The notes under the pieces: generated by a model
What the model saw: the letters and a program-made list of their open reading frames with translations, nothing else
The model's database searches: none
Told to the model about the DNA's origin: nothing
Source: Nostoc sp. CCCryo 231-06
Lineage (GTDB): Bacteria; Cyanobacteriota; Cyanobacteriia; Cyanobacteriales; Nostocaceae
Length of the DNA: 38,184 bases
Direction: 5' to 3'
Assembly (NCBI GenBank): GCA_023522315.1
Contig: JAHCSU010000514.1
Coordinates: forward strand, 1-38,184
In this document: positions 33,821 through 38,184 of the stretch, one piece after another
Position numbering within the stretch: the stretch's first letter is position 1
Layout of the letters: the number at the start of each line of letters is the position of its first letter
Position numbers and translations under genes: made by a program

Positions 33821-33933
33821 AATTCAAAATTGGTATGACTGGCTTTTTCAGTCAGGATTCGCTAAACTCACGCATATTAAATTTGCAATTAAATACTTTT
33901 AATTAGCAACTGCCAGAAGACTAGGATACCAAT

Positions 33934-35271
33934 GTGGGAAAGAAAATACAATTCATAGATAGGCTGCGATTGGGTTTAGCGGTGTCAGTGGCAAAGAGTG
34001 TAACCTTTATAGTGCAATTTTTGCGTCTGGGTGCTGCTAGTGTATTACCAGGCTCGATTGCTCGTCGCATTGAACCCCAACTTTTAGAATTATTGAGTCA
34101 GCAAGTTAAAAATGGAGTGATTTTAATTGCCGGTACTAACGGCAAAACCACTACAGCGCTGCTTTTATGCACAATACTAGAACGCAAGGGTTTTCGCGTA
34201 ACTCATAATTCAACAGGTGCAAATCTGGAAAATGGCTTGATGACAGCGCTGTTAGAAAGCACCAATTTACTAGGTACGCTAAATGCTGATTACGCCATTT
34301 TGGAAGTTGATGAAAATATTGTCCCAAGAGTATTAGCACCACTCCAGCCGCGAATTATTCTCTGTTTAAACTTGTTCCGCGACCAACTCGATAGATACGG
34401 CGAAGTAGACACAATTAGTAAGCGTTGGACAAAAGTTATTTCTACCCTACCACCAGAAACAGTGGTAATTCCCAATGCTGATGACCCAACTTTATCTAAC
34501 CTTGGTCAGCAGTTACCTCAACGGGTTTTATTCTTTGGCTTGAATGAACCAGAACATTATTTAGAAGCAATTCCTCACGCTGTTGATTCTATTTATTGTC
34601 CCAAATGTGGACATTCTCTAGATTACAAGGGCGTTTATTTGTCTCATTTGGGAGATTTTACTTGTCCCAAGTGTGGTTTTAGTAAAAGTAAACCGACTTT
34701 AGAAAGTAGTGAATGGTCGCAAATTCTTGTTGGTTTGTACAACAAATATAATACTTTAGCTGCTGCTACTGCGGCTATTGAGTTGGGAGTTGATGAAGCA
34801 ACAATCAGAGATACTATTAATACCTTTCAAGCTGCCTTTGGTCGTGCGGAAGATTTAGTAATTAACGGTAAACGAGTGCGGATATTGTTATCAAAAAATC
34901 CTGTGGGAACGAATGAAACCATTCGCGTAGTTACTCAAAGCACAGATAAAACCACATTGCTGGTATTAAACGATCGCACGCCCGATGGTACTGATGTATC
35001 CTGGATTTGGGACGTGGATACCGAAAAATTAGTCGAACGCGGCGGGACTTTAGTAGTGAGTGGCGATCGCGTCTACGATTTGGCTCTACGTCTACGTTAC
35101 AGCCAAAAGTCCCTTGAGAGTACGTTAAATTTGATTGTGGAAGAAGATTTGCGACAAGCGATCGCTACTGCATTAGAGCATACACCAGAGAATGAAACTT
35201 TGCATATTCTGCCCACCTATTCAGCGATGTTAGAAGTGCGAGAAGTTCTAATTGGGCGGAAAATTCTTTAA
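33934..35271 (+). CDS. murT: Lipid II isoglutaminyl synthase, Mur ligase subunit
   Basis: 445 residues, GTG start at 33934 (MGKKIQFIDRLRLGLAVSVA). With GatD it amidates the alpha-carboxyl of D-Glu in lipid II. Mur ligase P-loop GTNGKTTT (67-74), the central VDEN block (126-129: AILEVDENIVPRVL), CLNLFRDQLDRYGEVDTI, a zinc ribbon typical of MurT (Cys222, Cys225, Cys244, Cys247) and a C-terminal DUF1727 region (LLSKNPVGTNETIRVV, VLNDRTPDGTDVSWIWDVD). It is followed 51 bp later by gatD, the expected partner. Confidence 0.93.
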   Translation: MGKKIQFIDRLRLGLAVSVAKSVTFIVQFLRLGAASVLPGSIARRIEPQLLELLSQQVKNGVILIAGTNGKTTTALLLCTILERKGFRVTHNSTGANLENGLMTALLESTNLLGTLNADYAILEVDENIVPRVLAPLQPRIILCLNLFRDQLDRYGEVDTISKRWTKVISTLPPETVVIPNADDPTLSNLGQQLPQRVLFFGLNEPEHYLEAIPHAVDSIYCPKCGHSLDYKGVYLSHLGDFTCPKCGFSKSKPTLESSEWSQILVGLYNKYNTLAAATAAIELGVDEATIRDTINTFQAAFGRAEDLVINGKRVRILLSKNPVGTNETIRVVTQSTDKTTLLVLNDRTPDGTDVSWIWDVDTEKLVERGGTLVVSGDRVYDLALRLRYSQKSLESTLNLIVEEDLRQAIATALEHTPENETLHILPTYSAMLEVREVLIGRKIL

Positions 35272-35322
35272 ATTTGTCATTTGTCATTGGTCATTTGTTA
35301 TTCTCCCCCAGTCCCTAAATTT

Positions 35323-36141
35323 ATGAGTTCTCAAAATTTGGAATTAACAATTGGTTGGTTATACCCGACGTTAATGAGTACTTATGGCGATCGCGGTAAT
35401 GTAATTACTATAGAACGTCGCGCTCAGTGGCGGGGATACGATGTTAAAGTGTTACCCCTAGATCAAAATGCCACAGCCGCAGATATTAAAACTGTAGATG
35501 TCATAGTTGGTGGTGGCGCACAAGACCGTCAGCAAGAAATTGTCATGCGTGACTTGCAAGGTGCAAAAGCTGACGCTATGCGCGAGAAAATCGAAAATGG
35601 AACACCGGGAGTATTTACCTGTGGTTCACCCCAACTGCTGGGACATTATTATGAACCAGGCTTAGGACAACGGATTGATGGTTTGCGAATACTCGATTTA
35701 GTTTCCGTACATCCTGGTGAAAATACTAAGCGCTGTATTGGTAATTTGGTAATTGAAGTGACAGCCTCACGTCTGGCGCGAGATTTAAAAGAGATGACGG
35801 GTAGCACACCGTATTTGGTAGGCTTTGAAAATCACGGCGGACGTACCAAACTGGGGAAAGTGGAAGCTTTGGGGCGCGTGGTGTATGGTTTAGGAAATAA
35901 TGGTGAAGATGGGACTGAGGGAGCATTTTATCAGAATGCGATCGCTACTTATTCTCACGGCCCTTTATTACCCAAAAATCCTTTCGTTGCAGATTGGTTA
36001 ATTCAAACAGCACTGCGGCTAAAGTATCAGCAGGAAATTACGTTGCAACCTTTAGATGATAATCTTGCTGTCCAAGCGCGGGAAGCGATGTTTAAGCGGT
36101 TGAAAGTAAGTTTACCAAGTGTTGCTGCGGCGAAAGTTTAA
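35323..36141 (+). CDS. gatD: Lipid II isoglutaminyl synthase, glutamine amidotransferase subunit
   Basis: 272 residues from ATG 35323. The frame is open to a TTG at 35281, but that stretch is TCATTTGTCATTGG repeat-like DNA, and the family begins near LTIGWLYPTLMSTYGDRGNV, so the ATG is preferred. Class I amidotransferase fold: DVIVGGGAQDRQQ (oxyanion region), nucleophile Cys100 in GVFTCGSPQLLGHYY, and His212 in TYSHGPLLPKNP. It supplies ammonia from glutamine to MurT. Together with murT it makes a two-gene operon. The bases after the nucleophile read CGSPQ, where many relatives have CGG-Y/L-Q. Confidence 0.92.
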   Translation: MSSQNLELTIGWLYPTLMSTYGDRGNVITIERRAQWRGYDVKVLPLDQNATAADIKTVDVIVGGGAQDRQQEIVMRDLQGAKADAMREKIENGTPGVFTCGSPQLLGHYYEPGLGQRIDGLRILDLVSVHPGENTKRCIGNLVIEVTASRLARDLKEMTGSTPYLVGFENHGGRTKLGKVEALGRVVYGLGNNGEDGTEGAFYQNAIATYSHGPLLPKNPFVADWLIQTALRLKYQQEITLQPLDDNLAVQAREAMFKRLKVSLPSVAAAKV

Positions 36142-36160
36142 CCTAAATTCGCTGATTAAG

Positions 36161-36183
36161 CCTCTCTCCGCGTCGGGGAGAGG
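36161..36183 (+). repeat. Hairpin after gatD
   Basis: CCTCTCTCCG-cgt-CGGGGAGAGG, one mismatch in a 10-bp stem, 20 bp after the gatD stop. The next bases are TTTGGAGAGG. It could end the murT-gatD transcript, or be a dispersed repeat like 3421-3443. Confidence 0.5.
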
Positions 36184-36226
36184 TTTGGAGAGGGGTCAAA
36201 TTTGACACAAAGCAAGGGGGAAAAGT

Positions 36227-36966
36227 ATGACTCAAGCCTTAGCTAAACAAGTAACATTTGATGAATTCATCGCTTGGTATCCCGATTCAGACAGGCATTA
36301 TGAACTACATGATAGGGTAATTGTTGAAATGCCTAAGCCAACAGGGAAGCACTCAGAGATAGCAGGGTTCATCAATGGTTCTTTGTTTATTGAAATCACC
36401 CGTTTATCCATCCCTTACTTTATCCCTAAAGAATGTGTCATCAAGTCAGTTAATACTGATTCAGGTTATGAACCAGATGTCATCGTTCTTGATAGACAAG
36501 CTCTCAGCAACGAACCACGCTGGAAAAAAGAATCTATCATTACGCAGGGTAGTTCCGTCAAGTTGGTTGTAGAAGTTGTTTCAACCAACTGGAGCGATGA
36601 TTATGCTTTGAAGCTAGAAGATTACGAGTCTTTGAGCATTCCTGAATATTGGATTGTAGACTATCTAGGTTTAGGTGGTAGACGCTTTATTGGCAATCCT
36701 AAACAACCAACTAAGTAGAGCGGCGTTAATAATTCAAGGTTTGTAGTGAGGACTAAAGTCCTCACTACGAGCTAATTCCAATTTAATTTACATTCCTTAA
36801 CATACCTTGACTTTTTCTCGCCTACTTACTTATCTCAATTTACCAACTAATTAAAGGTGAGTATCAAGTTAGGCAATTTAGGGGAAATGACCGCATTCAG
36901 TCGCTAGCGTTCCCAGAGTTGAATTTAACTGCTGAACAGATTTTTCGGGCTGGAGAAGTCGCGTAA
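36227..36966 (+). pseudogene. Uma2 family gene split by a MITE
   Basis: Begins like its tandem neighbour (MTQALAKQVTFDEFIAWYPD) with a ribosome site AGGGGGAAAAGT, runs through the family motifs (YEPDVIVLDRQ, LVVEVVSTNWSDDY, IPEYWIVDYLGLGGRRFIGN) and hits a stop at 36716-36718 inside the insertion. Downstream, ISIYQLIKGEYQVRQFRGND and PELNLTAEQIFRAGEVA complete the protein. Removing 36714-36832 leaves exactly 621 bp (206 residues), aligned to the 207-residue neighbour. The truncated 163-residue product retains most of the presumed catalytic core, so some activity is possible. Confidence 0.9.
36714..36830. mobile_element. MITE family C, copy 2 (TA target duplication)
   Basis: 117 bp. Ends AGTAGAGCGGCGTTAATAAT and, reverse complemented, AGTAAGTAGGCGAGAAAAAG; both continue to a TCAAGG block. 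TA at 36712-36713 and 36831-36832. A nested hairpin GTAGTGAGGAC..GTCCTCACTAC sits in the middle. The related copy is at 24891. Confidence 0.85.
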
Positions 36967-37018
36967 TTTAGGTGGCTAAGGTTTAAATTTTTATCTGACT
37001 TTAAAGCAAGAGGAAAGT

Positions 37019-37642
37019 ATGACTCAAGCCTTAACCAAACAAGTAACATTTGATGAATTTATCGCTTGGTATCCAGAAAACTCACAACGACGCTATGAAC
37101 TGCATAATGGAGTAATTGTTGAAATGGCTCCTCCCACAGGTGAACATGAACAAATTGTTGGATTTTTAGTTGGGGAAATAGTTACAGAATACAAGCGTTT
37201 AAAATTACCTTATTTTATCCCCAAAACAGCATTCATTAAACCGACTCAGAGCGAAGCAGCTTACTCACCAGATGTACTGTTGTTGAATAACTCTAATTTA
37301 GTAAATGAACCTCTGTGGAAAAAAGAATCTACTGTAAGCCAAGCGGCATCAATTCCTTTAGTAATTGAGGTGGTAAGTACCAACTGGCGAGACGACTATT
37401 TTACCAAAGCAGGTAAATATGAAGAGGTCGGAATACCTGAATATTGGATTGTAGACTACCTCGGTTTAGGTGGTAGACGCTTTATTGGCAATCCTAAACA
37501 ACCAACTATCTCAATTTACCAACTAATTGAAGGTGAGTATCAAGTTAGGCAATTTAGGGGAGATGATCGCATTCAGTCGGTAGCCTTTCCAGAGTTGAAT
37601 TTAACTGCTGAACAGATTTTTAGGGCTGGAGAAGTCGTGTAA
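37019..37642 (+). CDS. Uma2 family (DUF820) putative nuclease
   Basis: 207 residues, complete. Start MTQALTKQVTFDEFIAWYPE with ribosome site AGAGGAAAGT. PD-(D/E)XK-like residues: SPDVLLLNN (Asp of the PD motif), IPLVIEVVSTNW (Glu of E-x-V), and Lys in YFTKAGKYEEVGIPEYW. C-terminal LNLTAEQIFRAGEVV is normal. A tandem duplicate of the split gene at 36227; the stretch encoding EYWIVDYLGLGGRRFIGNPK is almost identical at DNA level, as if recently converted, while the middle is clearly diverged. Probably the functional copy. Confidence 0.88.
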   Translation: MTQALTKQVTFDEFIAWYPENSQRRYELHNGVIVEMAPPTGEHEQIVGFLVGEIVTEYKRLKLPYFIPKTAFIKPTQSEAAYSPDVLLLNNSNLVNEPLWKKESTVSQAASIPLVIEVVSTNWRDDYFTKAGKYEEVGIPEYWIVDYLGLGGRRFIGNPKQPTISIYQLIEGEYQVRQFRGDDRIQSVAFPELNLTAEQIFRAGEVV

Positions 37643-37672
37643 AAAACGGCTAAAGACGCAAAAGAGTCATTA

Positions 37673-37775
37673 TAGCGGTTCCCACTCAGGTGCGGTACAA
37701 CATTATATCGCCTGGTGTAGGGGCACGGCACTGCCGTGCCCCTACGGGTGTACCTCACTTGGTCGGGAAACGCTA
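37673..37775. mobile_element. MITE family A, copy 3 (TA target duplication)
   Basis: 103 bp. Ends TAGCGGTTCCC..CAGGTGCGGTAC and, reverse complemented, TAGCGTTTCCC..CAAGTGAGGTAC; same layout as copies 1 and 2 with variant bases. TA at 37671-37672 and 37776-37777. A nested hairpin GTAGGGGCACGGC..GCCGTGCCCCTAC fills the centre. It sits 30 bp past the Uma2 stop and at the beginning of the heptad-repeat frame. Confidence 0.82.
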
Positions 37776-37867
37776 TACAACTCATTAATGAGTTACAAAC
37801 ACTCCTGCGCGAGTCTAAAATACTCATCCACAAGGCTCAAATACTCATTCACAAGTTCTAAGTATTC

Positions 37868-38116
37868 GTGAGTGAGTCTCAAAAACTCATCCATGAGTAT
37901 TTGAGATTCATCGACGAATTACAAAGACTCGTGAACCGGCAAAATATCCTCATTAATCGGCAAAATATCCTCATTAACCGGCAAAATATCCTCATTAATC
38001 AGCAAAATATCCTCATTAACCGGCAAAATATCCTCATTAACGAATATCAAAGACTCATTAACGGAGTTCATAGCTCCATTCACGAGTATCAAAGACTCGT
38101 TTATAAACCAATCTGA
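37868..38116 (+). CDS. Heptad-repeat (7-residue) protein, probably the 3' part of a broken gene
   Basis: 82 residues from a GTG at 37868. The protein is built from 7-residue units with hydrophobic residues at the same places: (L/F)-(I/V)-(N/H/D)-(E/R)-x-(Q/N)-(I/R/K). Five units LINRQNI come from near-perfect 21-bp DNA repeats (37937-38041), flanked by diverged units (LIHEYLR, FIDELQR, LINEYQR). The same frame and the same 7-residue register continue upstream through a TAA (37859-37861) to 37781 and, once MITE A3 is removed, to about 37643. An amphipathic helix or coiled coil is likely. No ribosome site precedes the GTG. Function unknown. Confidence 0.5.
   Translation: MSESQKLIHEYLRFIDELQRLVNRQNILINRQNILINRQNILINQQNILINRQNILINEYQRLINGVHSSIHEYQRLVYKPI
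37937..38041 (+). repeat. 21-bp tandem repeats
   Basis: Five consecutive copies of CGGCAAAATATCCTCATTAA plus one base (C or T); the fourth has CAGC for CGGC. The period is three codon-triplets of seven residues, so the frame is kept. Confidence 0.95.
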
Positions 38117-38129
38117 GCCATTAGTAATG

Positions 38130-38184
38130 TTGAAGAAGAATTCAGAAGTCAGAATTCAGGAGTCAGAATCAATCAGTCGGGGAT
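38130..38184. repeat. CAGAATTCAGGAGT repeats at the right edge
   Basis: GAAGTCAGAATTCAGGAGTC and a following AGAATCAATCAGTCGGGGAT are heptamer-like intergenic repeats; the last ten bases match an arm of the hairpin at 24637. Continues outside the window. Confidence 0.5.

Larger units (their letters stand above)
33417..33933. other. Repeat-filled gap between the thioredoxin-fold gene and murT
   Basis: 517 bp with divergent promoters expected at both ends. It contains repeat D2 (33503-33658) and a string of short palindromes (33655-33820). The last 80 bp before murT are AT-rich and repeat-free and probably hold its promoter. Confidence 0.5.

Noticed and set aside
35281-35322. TTG at 35281 as the gatD start
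   Set aside because: The extra 14 codons are TCATTTG-type repeat DNA and precede the point where the family homology begins; ATG 35323 is better.
37937-38041. CRISPR-like appearance of the 21-bp array
   Set aside because: Head-to-tail repeats with no spacers, in a reading frame.

Overview
The window comes from a filamentous, probably heterocyst-forming cyanobacterium of the Nostoc/Anabaena type. This rests on the very frequent HIP1 octamer GCGATCGC, long heptameric repeats between genes, many small dispersed repeats, a phototaxis cluster whose photoreceptor matches Anabaena AnPixJ residue for residue at its key positions, and a CruF-CruG pair for myxol glycoside carotenoids. No tRNA, rRNA, CRISPR array or intact insertion sequence was seen.

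Layout. 1-2641 (-): N-terminal 880 residues of a TamB-like outer-envelope protein, ending in 70-residue tandem repeats. 2907-4434 (+): a DUF3110 protein and MurQ. 4957-15486 (+): a complete Pix/Ptx phototaxis system, pixG-pixH-pixI-pixJ-pixL (PATAN response regulator, CheY-like, CheW-like, cyanobacteriochrome/methyl-accepting receptor, hybrid CheA). It is interrupted between pixJ and pixL by a MITE-broken four-helix-bundle gene and a 180-bp heptamer array. 15737-17369: a secreted subtilase-like protein cut off before its catalytic domain, and a Uma2-family protein. 17424-19456 (-): potD and potB of a polyamine-type ABC importer without neighbouring potA or potC. 19881-22170 (+): cruF and cruG. 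22397-23305 (-): RNase HI. 23674-28377: a gene graveyard with remnants of a Rpn/DUF4351-like gene, a WD40 gene and a REP-type transposase, a small secreted Cys-repeat protein, and an NB-ARC/WD40 gene broken by a frameshift and a nonsense codon. 28405-33416 (-): a CHASE2 serine/threonine kinase, two proteins of unknown function and a thioredoxin-fold thylakoid-type protein. 33934-36141 (+): MurT-GatD for peptidoglycan amidation. 36227-38116: two tandem Uma2 genes, the first split by a MITE, followed by a 21-bp/7-residue repeat gene that also appears split.

The strongest unexpected signal is the activity of tiny non-autonomous elements. Three families of about 100-150 bp were found. Family A has three copies and family C two; both are flanked by TA duplications. 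Family B has two copies. Removing the element together with one TA restores an uninterrupted frame exactly in a four-helix-bundle gene (357 bp) and a Uma2 gene (621 bp), and restores the recognisable frame of a transposase remnant and of a heptad-repeat gene. Shorter repeats sit in frame inside apparently functional genes (DUF3110, cruG, the TamB linker) and supply the start and stop codons of cruG.

All product calls are from reading motifs by eye; no database search was possible.
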